Shown one piece after another: positions 1 to 11,380 of a stretch of 64,000 nucleotides of DNA. The stretch covers positions 41,323,102 to 41,387,101 of the forward strand of contig JAKSZU010000020.1 of NCBI GenBank assembly GCA_026018925.1. Reading direction: 5' to 3'. The notes below the pieces were generated by a model. That model saw only the letters and a list, made by a program, of their open reading frames with translations. It had not been told where the DNA came from and ran no database searches. Position 1 is the first letter of the stretch; each line of letters begins with the position of its first letter. This DNA comes from Tupaia tana (Eukaryota > Chordata > Mammalia > Scandentia > Tupaiidae). Position numbers and translations under genes: made by a program.

Positions 1-326
1 GGGTGCAGTATCAAAGCTTCTGCAAGAGGCCTCCCTGCCCCAGAGTTCCCAGACCCAGGATCACATACCGAGGAGCCGGTACTTTCTGGAAGGCTGTGGG
101 TGGTCAATCAGAGAGGCTCCATTGCCCTGGACTTCCAAGGAAGCTAGTGTGGCTCAGGGACACTGGCGGCGGGGAGGAACGAGGCCGGGGCATGTGAGAA
201 GCTGGGCAGGCCCTGGGCCTGTTCTGGACGTTTCTGCTCAGTAGTGCCTGGTTGGAGTTTTTGAATACAGAAGGGGACCCGGTAGTCACTGGGGATGAGT
301 GACTGAGACTAGGAAAGTGGCCGGGT
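1..326. repeat. Duplicated contig end (assembly artefact)
   Basis: Bases 1-326 are identical to 1,646-1,971 at every position, and the copy stops exactly where a run of Ns begins. A real segmental duplication would be expected to carry some differences and would not end at a gap. This is the 3' flank and 3' UTR region of HTR3C written twice. It should not be counted as a second locus. Confidence 0.9.
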
Positions 327-426
327 NNNNNNNNNNNNNNNNNNNNNNNNNNNNNNNNNNNNNNNNNNNNNNNNNNNNNNNNNNNNNNNNNNNNNNNNNN
401 NNNNNNNNNNNNNNNNNNNNNNNNNN
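327..426. other. Assembly gap (100 N)
   Basis: Exactly 100 Ns, a common placeholder size for a gap of unknown length. The true distance and content between the two sides are unknown. Confidence 0.99.
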
Positions 427-771
427 CAAATCATAGTCAGCCATGTGAGAGTCTAGAACCTTAACAACTATGCCACTTTGTGGCCCTGGTATGAGGTATT
501 GTGGTTTTTTTTGGTAAAATATTTTCTAAACTGGAGTTTTGGTACTGCTTTTCTAAAGTAAAAGTAATTCATGCTCACTGAAAACAATTCAGAAGACACA
601 AAAAATATGTAAAAGGAAACAGTAATTACTCCTATTATCCAAGACAGTGTTTGCTAATGTTTGATATCTAGTCATCCATGTATCTCTCTCCATTACTTTC
701 TTTTTCTTTTTTTTTTTAAAAAGAATTATTTATTTACTTAATTCCATTTGTTATTATTTGTTAATATGACC

Positions 772-829
<58 letters not shown>

Positions 830-1539
830 GGGAGAAAGGAAGCCGCCAGGTCAGGACTCAAACCACGGGTCAGCCACGTGGGAATCCAGCGCCCTTAACC
901 ATCACACCACCTGCTGGCCCCTCCACCTCTTTCTACTAGTCCATCTATTACCTCTTTTTTGGTCATTTAATTTTATTTAACTATTTTTTAAAAGATATTT
1001 GCTATTGGGCACATATGCTCGCTGGAGAGAGACAGAGAGAAAGGGGGAGTGGGAAGTCACCCCAGAGTGATGGCCACGTAGCAATCCCATCTTCTCAGGA
1101 TATTGGGCACGCACATACATGTGCCCTGCATGATTTCCAAGCTGCCAAGTCTGGGACTTGAACCGTGGAGTTGGCCATGTGCGATCCAGCCCTTTATCCT
1201 CGATGCCACCTATGGGCCCTATCTATCTTTTTGCTTGCAGAAATTAGGCACCCATGCTGTTTGGCAGCTGTTTTCTTCACTTCGTACGTCATAGGCCTAC
1301 TTCTGTGGCCGGACATGCATCTATAGCTCACTCTGCAGGTCTATGGCATCCCACCCTCTGGCCCAGGAGCACCCACTCCACGTGACCCTGCCAACAGGGC
1401 CTTCCTGGCCCTCATCACAGCATGCACATTCAAAGGCCCCTCTGAGGCTGTGAGAGCAGAGGGACCCGTGCAGGGGCAAGAGCATAAAAAAGCGATCAAG
1501 AAGTGGGTGACAAAGGAACTTTTTGGCATTTGTAAATAT
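427..1539. repeat. 3' flank of HTR3C: two SINEs and a GA microsatellite
   Basis: A minus-oriented type A SINE lies at about 712-920; its CT-rich stretch has grown into a (GA)n run at about 772-822. A minus-oriented type C SINE lies at about 985-1,219. The remaining sequence (427-711, 1,220-1,539) shows nothing I recognise. Confidence 0.7.
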
Positions 1540-1589
1540 TTTATTGCAAACGAAGTTATTTCTTGCCAATGAAACTTGGCCTTTTTATT
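1540..1589 (-). terminator. HTR3C: Candidate HTR3C polyadenylation signals
   Basis: On the minus strand AATAAA occurs at 1,584-1,589 and again at 1,540-1,545, about 450-500 bases past the HTR3C stop codon. Either would give a 3' UTR of ordinary length. The choice between them cannot be made from sequence alone. Confidence 0.45.
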
Positions 1590-2038
1590 CTTTAAAACTC
1601 TGACAGTGTCTCAAATATGTACAATCAAATCAGATTATCCATTTAGGGTGCAGTATCAAAGCTTCTGCAAGAGGCCTCCCTGCCCCAGAGTTCCCAGACC
1701 CAGGATCACATACCGAGGAGCCGGTACTTTCTGGAAGGCTGTGGGTGGTCAATCAGAGAGGCTCCATTGCCCTGGACTTCCAAGGAAGCTAGTGTGGCTC
1801 AGGGACACTGGCGGCGGGGAGGAACGAGGCCGGGGCATGTGAGAAGCTGGGCAGGCCCTGGGCCTGTTCTGGACGTTTCTGCTCAGTAGTGCCTGGTTGG
1901 AGTTTTTGAATACAGAAGGGGACCCGGTAGTCACTGGGGATGAGTGACTGAGACTAGGAAAGTGGCCGGGTCTGGCTGGCTCTAAGAGCAGAAGAAACTC
2001 CAAACTCAAACTGTGGTTTGCAGCGTGAGATGGTCTGC

Positions 2039-2268
2039 CTAGGTGTTCCAGAGGACGACGACGGTGACGAGGGAGGAGGCCATGAAGAGCAGGTAGAGGC
2101 GGAAGAGCAGGGTGTCCATCGCGTGGCTGAACTCCACCCACAGCTCCACCAAGCGCTGCTTCCGGGCCTCGTGGTCCCCCTGGACCCCCGTCGGTGCAGG
2201 ACACCCGGGGAACTCGGCCTGCCCGGGACCCGGCGCCCTCCCCATCAGCTCTGCTGGCTCCTTCAGGC
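2039..2268 (-). CDS. HTR3C: HTR3C exon 9 (end of loop, M4, stop)
   Basis: Acceptor CCCCTCCACAG precedes the exon; the frame continues from exon 8 as PG/LKEPAEL. It encodes the amphipathic MA stretch ([17 protein letters not shown]), M4 and a TAG stop after LWNT. It is 96 % identical to HTR3D exon 9 (9 differences in 230). Confidence 0.9.
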
Positions 2269-5200
2269 CTGTGGAGGGGACAGAGACTCAGCCTGGGCTG
2301 TGCAGGTCCCCTGGGAGGGAGCAGGCGGGGAGGAGCAGGTGCAGAGACAGGAGGTGCTGGGACAGGGAGGGTAGTGCGGCCCCCTTACCGGGCAGGTGGG
2401 TGGGGCGGAGGCCCAGGCCCTCGTCTCCCCCCTGGGGTGCAGAGGGGCAGCACGTCCTGGGGCTGGCGCAGCGCAGCAGCAGGGAGTGGAGCCAGCCAGG
2501 CATGGGTGGCGGCTGGGTGGTGGCCAGGTGCAGCAGGTAGGTGATGAGGACGGTCTCCAGCAGGCTGAGCACCATCAGGGACAGGCACAGCGCGAAGTAG
2601 ACACCTGAGGGTGGAGGAAATTATAAATAATCCAGGGCAGATTCAGCTTTAAAGTTTCCTGAAGCCTCTTTCCTGAATTCGATCCTTCCTCTGAACCCCT
2701 TCCCTCAAGTGGAGTGGCAGTCAGTTCTCCCTGTCCCTCTCCCTGTCCCTACTGTCTCTGCTTCTCTAGGACACAGAAGGAGCCATACTGATGAGGGGGG
2801 TGCCGCTGGCGGGGAGCAGGTCGTTCATCATGAGCAGGAAGACGTTGTAGCCCAGCAGGAGGGTGATCTTGAACGGGGCGCGGGTGCCACTCTCGGCCGG
2901 CAGGTAGAAGCTGAGGGCGTCGATGGCGACCAGGAAGCCACTGGGCACCAGCAGGTTGATGACGTAGAGGACAGGCCTGCGCCTGATGGCCACCTGACGA
3001 GAGAGCAAACAGGGTGACAAGTGAGTTGATGCCAGGGAGCTCCTGCTTGTATGTTGACTGTCTAATCCTTGCCATGGTGTTAGACTGGCGTTAGGCTGTC
3101 TTCGGGGCATTCTCTTTAGGTAACACAAGCATTTGTAATCGTGTTCATCTACATAAATGTCTCCGATCTGTTGTCTAATTTTTACTTACTCTCAACTTAC
3201 CGGGGACACAATGGTTATAGAATTTTAGGGGCACGTGGGGCCCTCTGGGCCATCAAATAGTTGGCTGCCCCGCCCAGAACAGTGATGCTTACACCTTCCA
3301 GTCACCCTCCCCTCTGCAGGGCAGGGGAGTGTAAGGAAGGGAGGGAGGCTCGAGGACCTGCTTCGGGGCGGGTGGGTAGAGAGCTAGGTAGAGCGTGGAG
3401 TGAGGAGCAGGTGCTTAATCCTCTGGAGCTCCTTTTCACTTCTTGAAGAGTTTAGATCAAGAGAAAAGTCACAGAGCGACTGGGAGCAGAAGTCAAACGG
3501 GAACCTCGGGCTCACTCACGTAGAACATGATCTGGTCGTAGAGGTTGCTGCCCACCGACATCTTCGGGGTGGCCTTGTTGATGCCCAGGAGCTCCCATTC
3601 TCCCTGGGTCTTGATGACGTCACGAGAGGTGTCTGTGATCTCCCACACTTCCTTGTCCATGCCCAGGAGCATGCTGTCCACTGTAAGGGAGGCCCGTCGG
3701 CTCAGTGCAGAGCCCCCACGCCTGCCGCCCACAAACCCGGTTCCTCCTCCAGTGAGCGTCTTCAGCAGATTTCCCTCTCTGTCCTGTTAAAGCACGGCAC
3801 TGATTTTCTCAGAAGTGGGTTTCAGGGCAGCAGTTCGCGCGTGTGTGGGCTGCAGCATTCACTTCGTTGTTGGAAACAGAAGTGAGTCAAAGTGGTTACG
3901 GGAATATTGGCTGTGACTCCAAAGCGAGTAAAGAACTTCTGGAGGTGTTCCTATTTTCCTTCTCAATTCCCCAGTTGCATGGTGCTGTTTCAGTGGGATC
4001 ATATTTTGTGTTTTATTTATTTATTTATTTATTTTATAGATTTTTGCCAGGGAGTGCATGCACTTGTCAGAGAGAGATACAGAGAGGGGAAGTGAGAAAT
4101 CACCTGCAGGAGGGATGGCCATGCTGCAATCCCTTCTCCATTCTCCTCTCGGGATTCGGGGAATGTACACACACTTGCCTGGCGTGTTTGTCAAGTGACT
4201 GGGTCTGGGACTCGATTCTCAGAGTTGGCCAGGTGGAATCCAGTGCCTTTAACCACCATGCCACCCGCTGGCCCAGTGGGACCACACTTCAACTGCTCGA
4301 CATGGTAATAATCGTATGCACACCCATTATGATGATCGATTGAGCCAGACATACCACATAACACTTGGCACTCAGATTAATGTATTGGCTTACTATGTGT
4401 ATGTTAATCATTTTTTAAATAATTATTTATTTAATTCCATTTGTTATTGTTATTTTTAAATTTGACCAGAGAGAGACAGAGAGAAAGGGAAAGCGAGAAA
4501 GCAAGCCTCCAGGTCCGGGACTTAAACTATAGTTGGCCATGTGGGAATCCAACGCCCTCAATCACTGTGCCACCTGCTGTTAATGATTAAAATTAAAACA
4601 TTTGATCTAGGGGGCAGCAGGTGATATGGTGGTTAAGGTGCTGGGTCCCACATAGTCAACCAGTTTGAGTCCTGGACCCAGCGGGTTGAAAATCACAATG
4701 GGTGCTCTGTGCGTACATGCCCAAAATCCCAAGAAAAAAATGGGGGAAAAGGGACTGCAGTGTGGCCGTGCCCCCTGGGGGGGGGGTGATTTCCCGCGTT
4801 TGCTCTCTCTCTCTGTGGTGAGTGTACACGCACTATGGCAAAAACCTTAAACATTTTTTGAGCTAAAAGTGAGGAGTGTGTAGCAGGTCAGGCTTGGGTG
4901 AACTTCGTCTGGCCTATGACCATCTGAGACGTGAAGCAGGAGCTCTTACCCCTGTCAGCACATCAGTATCACTTGGGGAGATACGGACACAAACAGGGCC
5001 TGAGACCCGCCTGCAATGATTACACTGGAATCTCTGAGGTAGTGCAGTTACCGGGATCTTTAAAAGGCCTAAGTGGGTGGTCAGAGTTGGGAAGCACTGA
5101 TCTAGAACCTTCCCTAACAACACCGCCAGCACCGACGTAGCTTTCTCAGAATCGGCAGCAGCTGCTGAGTGCGCTCTTACCCGTGTAGAGGAAGGAGCTG

Positions 5201-8200
5201 AAGGTGAGCGTGCAGTTCTGCTGGTCGAAGGGGAAGTAGAAGATGTCCAGGTTGCAGATGCTGGTCACCCGCATGGGCTTGTCGTACTTGATTTGGCCCC
5301 TGCTGCTGACGTAGGCGGTGAGACCCGAAGGAGTCTGGTCCACGTCCATGCTGTGGGGAAGGCGAGGGCGGGGTGTGGACGCAGGGCCTGCGTCGGCTCT
5401 TGTCCCCTCCTTTCCACGTCTTCCTACTGTGCTCCTCCTGCCTCCTTCCCTAATGCCGTCCCAGCCGTCTCTGACTCCTCACCGTGGTGTGGAAGTCAGC
5501 TACCTGACCCTGTGACCCCGTCTAAGTCTCTGTGGCTCTGTGCCCTGCACTGGCGCTAGGTCATTCTTTGCAGGCGGGGCTTCACACTGGCGTTCCCCAG
5601 CCCCGATACGCACGATTCCACAATGAAGATGTCTGGGAGCCACAGGTTTTCAGCAGATACAGAAAGTCTGTTGACGCCAACACACTCCTGTGGGTTCCAG
5701 CTGATGAAGGCGTTGTCCCACATCTGCAGTGAGGAACGGAGGCACGTGACGGTGAGTCTAGTCAGCCCCTCCTGCTCTCCTTTCCATTCCTCTCTAAACC
5801 CGATCCTCCCGCTCTCGCTTGTGTTCCTCTCGGCCACAGCCCCATCTCTCCCTCTTTATTTAACAAGGGGGGAGGCATCATCACATTCACCAGTAAAGTA
5901 TAATTAAATAGCTTTTTTTCTCCCCCAAGCACATCTTAAATATGGCCTGAAACCACTTAGAGACGGACACACCAACAGAGTGGCTTACAACCACTTGGCT
6001 GTTTTTGGGTGCTTGCCACGTCTACCCTCCTGAACTGCCCAGAGAACTTCGTGTCCCAAGAGTCAGTCGAATTTGAGATGGAGTTGTTTTGTCTCAGAAA
6101 AATGTATACCTTGGGTAGAGGTTTGGACTATCAAGGTTTTAAATCACTTCTAATTCCTCAAATGTAAAATTATAAATAAGAGTGGGAAGCGGGGAGTCGA
6201 ACCTGCTTACCAAGTCCATCCACAGGAATGACGTCAGAAGCTGGAGCTGTGCGTCCTGACAGAGAAACTCCCACCCAGGGTTATTAGTGCAGGAAGACTG
6301 GGCCATGGCCGCCCCACAGCCTCACCAGTATTTACTGATTTCGTGGGGTTGGCATAGTTCTTAGCCTTGGACTGACTTTTCCTTACGTGTTTCCCTTGTG
6401 ACTAGGGACAATTCAGATGTTAATTGACATGCAGACCACCTCTTTCTGGAGCATTGCAGAAAGAACAGGACTCGAGGACAAATTCTATCTGAAAGTAATG
6501 TCACTGTAGCATTCTTCTCAAGCCACCCAACCCAGGAATTTGTAGCGAGTCCTTTCTGGGTACCTAGTGTTGGCCACTGGACTGGCATGACATGGGGCTG
6601 ACAGCAGAGGACCCTGTCAGAAGCTGTGGGAAGGATGCGGGGACCAGGTCTCACCACTTCCAAGATGGCGGACAGGGTGAAGGAGATGTTGACGAGAGTG
6701 GGCATGCTGTTGTTGATGACTGGACGGAAGGCCTTTCTGTCAAACACTGCTTGGAAGGCAGCGGGATCTACCCCATATTGGTCAAAGCCTGAACAATTGA
6801 TGGTGAAAGTGTCGCCTCTTCCTGTGGAGAGCAGAGACCAGATGAGAGAGGGCCCCAATTGCCAGCGCTGGGATCTCTGTGCAGAGAGAGAAAAAGAAGA
6901 CCTTACAGGGGAAGGAGATGAACAACTCCTTCCTGGGCTAATCCTCCCCAAGGCCAAGGTTGGGAGGGTGGACCGGCTGGTAGGCAAATGGTGGAAGCTG
7001 ATGTGGTGAGCCAAGTCATTACTCTCTTCTTCCTTTGTTTCCTTCTCATGCAAAATCTGCCCGAATCTATATGCAAACTTGGCTTTAGTGCAATGGCTGC
7101 CTCAAGAAACCCTTTAAGGTACCCATCGCAAGCGTCCTGGTTCCGCCTAGCGGTAGCACTGCTCACACTGCCCTAACACGTGTAGTCCCGGTCGTGCAGA
7201 AAGCGCGCTGCTCTATCGGATTTCTCCTCCCAGCCCTTCGGGACTTCTGTCTCCTCCTGCAAGAACTGACGGCGCCAAAGGGAACGGGAAGAAAACAGGC
7301 GCCTCGCTGGGGAGGTGTGGGGCCCATGTAGCGCACTCTCAGTCGGCGCTAGGCATTTATTCTGCTCCCCTCGGACTCAGCGACCTGGCCTTGCTCAGCA
7401 CTGCGTTACAGGTGCCGAGGCTGGCACGTCGCTGAAGGTGTATCATGTGCCCAGTCGTAGGGAGAGGCTGATGCACCCTTCCTTCCTTCCTTCCTTCCTT
7501 CCTTCCTTCCTTCCTTCCTTCCTTCCTTCCTACCTTCCTTTCTATTGAGAGTTTTTTGCTAGAGGGCACGTGCGCTCCCCAGAAAGACAGAGAGAGACAT
7601 AGAGACAGAAAGCGAGAAATCACCCCCCAGGGGGGATGGTCACGCCACAATCCCTTCTCCTCCATTCTCCTCTCGGGATCTTGGGCACGCACGCACACGC
7701 GCCCGGCGTGAGTTTAAGCCACCGGGTCTGGGACTCGAACCGCAGACGACTACATGGGAGTCCAGTGACATAGCCATTACGCCAACTGCTGGTCCCAGAC
7801 ATTGTTTCTTGATGGTACCACCTGGGTAGTATCTGAGTAGAAGTTTTTGTTATTGGCATCTTTTTTTAAAGAGATTTTTGCTATAGGGCATGTGCAGTCG
7901 CTGAAGAGACAGACACAAAGCAAGAAATCCGCCCCCACCAGGGGGATGGCCAGCCTCAATCCCTTCTCCCCCATTCTCCTCTCCGGATCTTGGGCGTGAG
8001 CTTGAAGCCGCCAGGGCTGGGACTCACACCGCGGGCGCCTCTGTGGGAGTCCAGCGGCGTAACCATCCCGCCATCTGCTGGTCCCTCTTATTGCCACCTT
8101 TCTGTCGTCTTTGCCTCTCCTGTGTCAACATCTCTTCCTGTGCTCAAGTAGGTGCTCAGACTGGAACAAATCTTCCTTCACGGAACGAAGTACCCTTGTA

Positions 8201-8809
8201 CTTCAGATTGAGCCCTCCCTTCCTGGTGGGGTACGTTTTTATTTTTAAGTTCGCTTTCTTATTACTGCCATGAGTGAGAGCGTCGGAGAAGGGGACCGAG
8301 TGCGCCGGCAGTCGGCCAGCCCCGGCGCATGCGCAGCACCGGCCAGCGCGCTCGGGGGTTTCCAGCTGCCGGCCTGGAGCCTCCGGGTGGGTGGGCCTGG
8401 CCGGGCGCCGCGCCCTGCCGCTGTGGGGTTTCTAGCTGATCCCTCAGGGAAGGCTGAGCTAGTGACTACTCTTCCCATAGATGCCATTCAAAGGGAAAAG
8501 ACAGGAGATGGCGAAGAGGGCCGGGCCGGAAGTCATGCCAAGACGGAGCTGGAGAGGTGCTGAGAGACCGCTCAGGAGGTCCCTGCGCAGGCGCGGGCGG
8601 AGAGGCTGTGCGTACTCACCAGTCACCTGTCTGTCTGTCACCAGAAGAAAGGGTTAGAAGAACATGCCCTCCCAATGCTAGAGGAAGCCCAGGTGTCCCC
8701 CAGAACCGCACCCTGGGCTCCCCTGTGCTGGCCTCGCCTTACCTGGAAGCAGAAAGCTGACAGTGAGGCGGAGGAGGACTGCCCTCCAGGCAGGCCCCCC
8801 CACGGCCAT
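2039..8809 (-). CDS. HTR3C: 5-hydroxytryptamine receptor 3C subunit, complete nine-exon gene
   Basis: Subunit of the 5-HT3 serotonin-gated cation channel (Cys-loop pentameric family) at the plasma membrane. In other mammals the C subunit needs 5-HT3A to form functional channels. Nine exons on the minus strand, with GT donors and AG acceptors, join to 1,371 nt and 456 residues. Visible parts: signal peptide (about 1-22), ligand-binding ectodomain with several N-glycosylation sequons, Cys-loop C162-C176 (15 residues including both Cys), M1 about 248-271, M2 about 279-298 ([18 protein letters not shown]), M3 about 309-334, a proline-rich cytoplasmic loop, and M4 about 434-454 ending LWNT. Segments such as [13 protein letters not shown] and [15 protein letters not shown] are characteristic of HTR3C and separate it from HTR3E. 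No stop or frameshift is present. The start is the only Met in exon 1 followed by a hydrophobic signal peptide in frame with exon 2. HTR3D lies upstream in the same orientation. Confidence 0.88.
2389..2604 (-). CDS. HTR3C: HTR3C exon 8 (M3 and intracellular loop)
   Basis: 216 bp, acceptor CCACCCTCAG, donor GTAAGG. It encodes [18 protein letters not shown] (M3) and the proline-rich loop with [18 protein letters not shown]. It differs from HTR3D exon 8 at 3 positions. Confidence 0.9.
2789..2993 (-). CDS. HTR3C: HTR3C exon 7 (M1 and M2 pore helix)
   Basis: 205 bp, acceptor CTCTCGTCAG, donor GTATGG. It encodes [15 protein letters not shown] (start of M1), M2 and the start of the M2-M3 loop ([13 protein letters not shown]). 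The residue at the extracellular end of M2 (20' by alignment with 5-HT3A) is Asp298, as in 5-HT3A. 97.6 % identical to HTR3D exon 7. Confidence 0.9.
3520..3680 (-). CDS. HTR3C: HTR3C exon 6 (end of ectodomain)
   Basis: 161 bp, acceptor CTCCCTTACAG, donor GTGAGT. It encodes [20 protein letters not shown] through LYDQIMFYV, the loop C side of the ligand-binding domain up to the pre-M1 boundary. Confidence 0.9.
3961..4852. repeat. SINEs in HTR3C intron 5
   Basis: Type C minus at about 4,020-4,275, type A minus at about 4,411-4,580 and type C plus at about 4,611-4,850. The rest of intron 5 (3,681-5,180) shows nothing recognisable. Confidence 0.75.
5181..5350 (-). CDS. HTR3C: HTR3C exon 5 (Cys-loop)
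   Basis: 170 bp, acceptor CTTCCCCACAG, donor GTAAGA. It encodes [13 protein letters not shown] through [15 protein letters not shown], the disulphide-closed Cys-loop that gives the family its name, and FSSFLYT. Confidence 0.92.
5614..5723 (-). CDS. HTR3C: HTR3C exon 4
   Basis: 110 bp, acceptor CCTCACTGCAG, donor GTGCGT. It encodes [14 protein letters not shown] through [12 protein letters not shown], including the WNP and LWLPDI motifs conserved in the ligand-binding domain of Cys-loop receptors. Confidence 0.92.
6211..6255 (-). CDS. HTR3C: HTR3C exon 3 (45-bp mini-exon)
   Basis: A 15-codon exon, [15 protein letters not shown], with acceptor CTCTGTCAG and donor GTAAGC. It holds the loop D tryptophan region. 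Its 45-bp length is the standard for this family. Confidence 0.9.
6655..6821 (-). CDS. HTR3C: HTR3C exon 2
   Basis: 167 bp, acceptor CTCTCCACAG, donor GTGAGA. It encodes [20 protein letters not shown] through [13 protein letters not shown], the N-terminal helix and first strands of the ectodomain. Confidence 0.9.
7279..8085. repeat. TTCC microsatellite and two SINEs in HTR3C intron 1
   Basis: A perfect (TTCC)n run at about 7,479-7,530 is followed by minus-oriented type B SINEs at about 7,541-7,797 and 7,862-8,084. The remaining intron (6,822-8,742) includes a GC-rich patch near 8,280-8,620 of unknown meaning. Confidence 0.75.
8743..8809 (-). CDS. HTR3C: HTR3C exon 1 (signal peptide)
   Basis: The ATG at 8,809-8,807 opens [20 protein letters not shown], a typical signal peptide, and the exon ends CTTCCAG before a GTAAGG donor. 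Its coding length of 67 bp is the same as in HTR3D exon 1. Confidence 0.85.
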
Positions 8810-8945
8810 CCTCCTCTCCTGAACTCTTCTCTGGGACTCGTCAGGAGCCCCCACGTCCTTGAGCTTAAAGGAGTCGGACCACACCTTGGTTCCTGGGTTT
8901 GAATACTGCCCATGTCAGGTGGCCACTCCCTAGTGACAGGCTGTG
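8810..8945 (-). promoter_or_regulatory. HTR3C: HTR3C 5' flank, shared with HTR3D
   Basis: About 130 bp upstream of the ATG align in patches with the same stretch upstream of HTR3D (38,112-38,235), sharing CCACACCTTG, TTTGAATA and TGTCAGGT on the plus strand. Conservation between paralogues suggests 5' UTR and proximal promoter. No strong TATA box is seen. Confidence 0.45.
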
Positions 8946-10315
8946 GCCGGAGAGGTCACCGCAGTGTCCTGCTGTGCCCCTGCCCAGGAATGCCTGCTGG
9001 CTCCCAGCAGCCAGGAAGCTGGGCCAAGACGAGGGAGAAGGTTCAATTTGGCAGCACTAGGCCGCGATCAATAACAAAATAACTTGCCTTAATGAGAGAA
9101 CGTGGGTGGGGAAATAAGGATTATGTTCTTCCGAAGCCTGGAGTCTGCGGATTTGGAAAGGCGGTGAATGTAGGTATTTATTTGGCTATGAATAGTAAAG
9201 TATCTTATAGCTTTTGCTGACATTGGGGATTATCCGAAATACCAAATTCTAAAGCCTGGTTCATACTTCCGTCATCCATTGTCTGTATTTTTCCCATAGC
9301 CTCTAACTAGACATCCTTTTTCCAGTCTGCCTTTGCAATTCATTCTCCCCAAACCAATGTTCTCCATACATTTTTTATGCTATACATTGATCACATGATA
9401 ATAAAGCTCACAAAATTATGAAAGCAAAGCTGTTTTTAAGATCTTTATATTGCTAATAGTTTATAGGTAACGTACAATTTATAAACGTACAGTTTCAGCT
9501 AATAACAATATAATTGGCCTGTGGCAATATTATGTCATGTCCTATTTCTATTAAAAAATACAACTGGACCCATGGGACCAGCAGATGCTATAATGGTTAC
9601 ATCGCTGGATTCCTACGTAGTTGACTAGGGTTTGAGTCTAGGACCCAGTGAGTTAAAGATCACGTCAGGCACATGTGCATGCATGCCCCAAATCCGAGAG
9701 GCGCATGGAGGAGAAGGGATTGCGGCCACCTCCCTGGGGGATGACATCTCACTTCTGTTTCTCTGTGCCCTATAGCAAAAAAAGTCTCGCTCTAAAAACA
9801 AAACAAAACAAAACAACTAGATCCAATCAGTGAATTAGAGCATTTTCATACTTTGAATCTTAGTTACAATTCCAGAAAGACTTGGAAAGTTTTTCCTTGC
9901 AGAAAGGCTGCAGGGTCAGATCTGGAATACAAAACACCGTGCTCAGAGTGGAAGATCACGGAGGCCCTAAATAGAAAGTGCTGAGAAGGACAGGAGCGGC
10001 GGGGCTGGGAAGAGGGTTGCGAGGCGTGCCACTCGAGGCAGTCCTGCAGCCGTACCAGCTCTGGAAGCCATTTCTTCCCATCTTCGGAAGCTTGGCAGCC
10101 TGCGGTGGAGGTTGATGGGAAGGGATGAAGGAAGACCAAGAGAAAGGAGAAAAAAGGTAGCTAGAATTGCTGGGAATGGCAAAGGAGAATTGTTATAAAA
10201 CCAGCTCAGGCAGAGGGTTGGCTTTATAGGCAGGAGGTTAAGAGAACTGGACCTCACATGGCCAACCACGGTTCAAATCCTGGCCTCAGTGGTTTGGAAA
10301 AAAATGGGTGGGGTG
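8946..10315. repeat. Intergenic: unique DNA with one SINE
   Basis: A type B SINE (plus) lies at about 9,576-9,798. Sequence at 8,946-9,575 and 9,799-10,315 shows no gene or repeat that I can name. Confidence 0.55.
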
Positions 10316-10568
10316 GGACCAGCAGTTAGCGTAATGGCTAGTTGCTGGACTCCCATATAGTTGACCGTGGTTCGAGTCCCAGACCCAGTGGCTTAAACTC
10401 ATGCTGGGTGTGTGTGTGTGAGTGCCCAAGATCCTGAGAGGAGAATGGAGGAGAAGGGATTGCAGTGTGGCCATCCCCCCTGGGGGGTGATTTCTTTCTT
10501 TCTTTTTTTTTTTTTTTTAAAGAATTATTTATTTCATTTTATTTATTCATTTATTTTATTTTAATTTG

Positions 10569-10604
<36 letters not shown>

Positions 10605-11030
10605 AAGCCACCAGGTATAGGACTCAAACCATGATCGGCCATATGGGAGTATCCAGTGCCTTAACCACCATGCCACCTGCTGGCCCCCGGGGGGTGATTT
10701 CTTGCTTTCTGTCTCTCTCTGTCTTCCTGGTGAGTACACACGCCCTGTAGCAAAAACCTCTCCCTGCCCCCCCCCAAAAAAAAGAAAGAAAGAAAAATGA
10801 GTGGGGGCCAGCAGGTGGTGGGCTGGTTAAAGCACTGGATCCCACATGGCTGACCTTGTGGTTCGAGTCCCCAACCCAGTGGTCTGAAAAAACACGTTAT
10901 GTGCATGTGTGCACATGCTCCAAGTGGAGGAGAAGGGACTGTGGTGTGGCCATCCTCCCTGGGGGCGGGTTTCTCACTTTCTCTGTCTCTGTCTCTTTGG
11001 TGAGCGCACGTACCTGATGGGAATGAACAG
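10316..11030. repeat. Nested SINEs: type A inside type B, then type C
   Basis: A plus-oriented type B SINE (about 10,316-10,500, resuming 10,683-10,795) is interrupted by a minus-oriented type A SINE (about 10,505-10,685). The sequence GGGGTGATTTCTT is repeated on both sides as the target-site duplication. A plus-oriented type C SINE follows at about 10,805-11,025. The nesting shows type A was active after this type B copy landed. Confidence 0.75.
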
Positions 11031-11380
11031 CTCAGGGCTCTCTTTTGTGACTTGGAAGAGTTCAGCCAGGTTAGCTAGCACCTGGCAGCATACTGGCTAG
11101 CCCAGGAGGAGCTGCTGGCATGGGGCTGGGCACTGGCCAGGCTACAGGTAGTCCTCCCGGCCAGGAAGCCACGGTCCTGTATACAGAATAATTTTAACGC
11201 AAACACAGGCGTGATGGGACACACCTGGGAAGGCAACACAGTGGTGATCCACTAGGAAACGATGCGAGCACAGACAGGAATAGGTGAGACCCCACCTTTG
11301 ATTTTAGACTAGAATACCAGGGGTCTTCAAAAAGTTCACGGAAAACTGAGTTTTTAAAAATATGCATGAATTTCAAAAAA

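Noticed and set aside
748..939. Open frames rich in Arg-Glu or Ser-Leu repeats at many places (for example 748-939, 7,315-7,548, 53,133-53,365)
   Set aside because: They are translations of GA, TTCC and CT microsatellites in SINE tails.
1749..2204. 151-codon minus frame overlapping HTR3C exon 9
   Set aside because: It is in a different phase from the M4 coding frame and runs through the 3' UTR.
2039..8809. Identification as HTR3E instead of HTR3C
   Set aside because: The segments [22 protein letters not shown] and [13 protein letters not shown], and the position next after HTR3D, fit HTR3C better.
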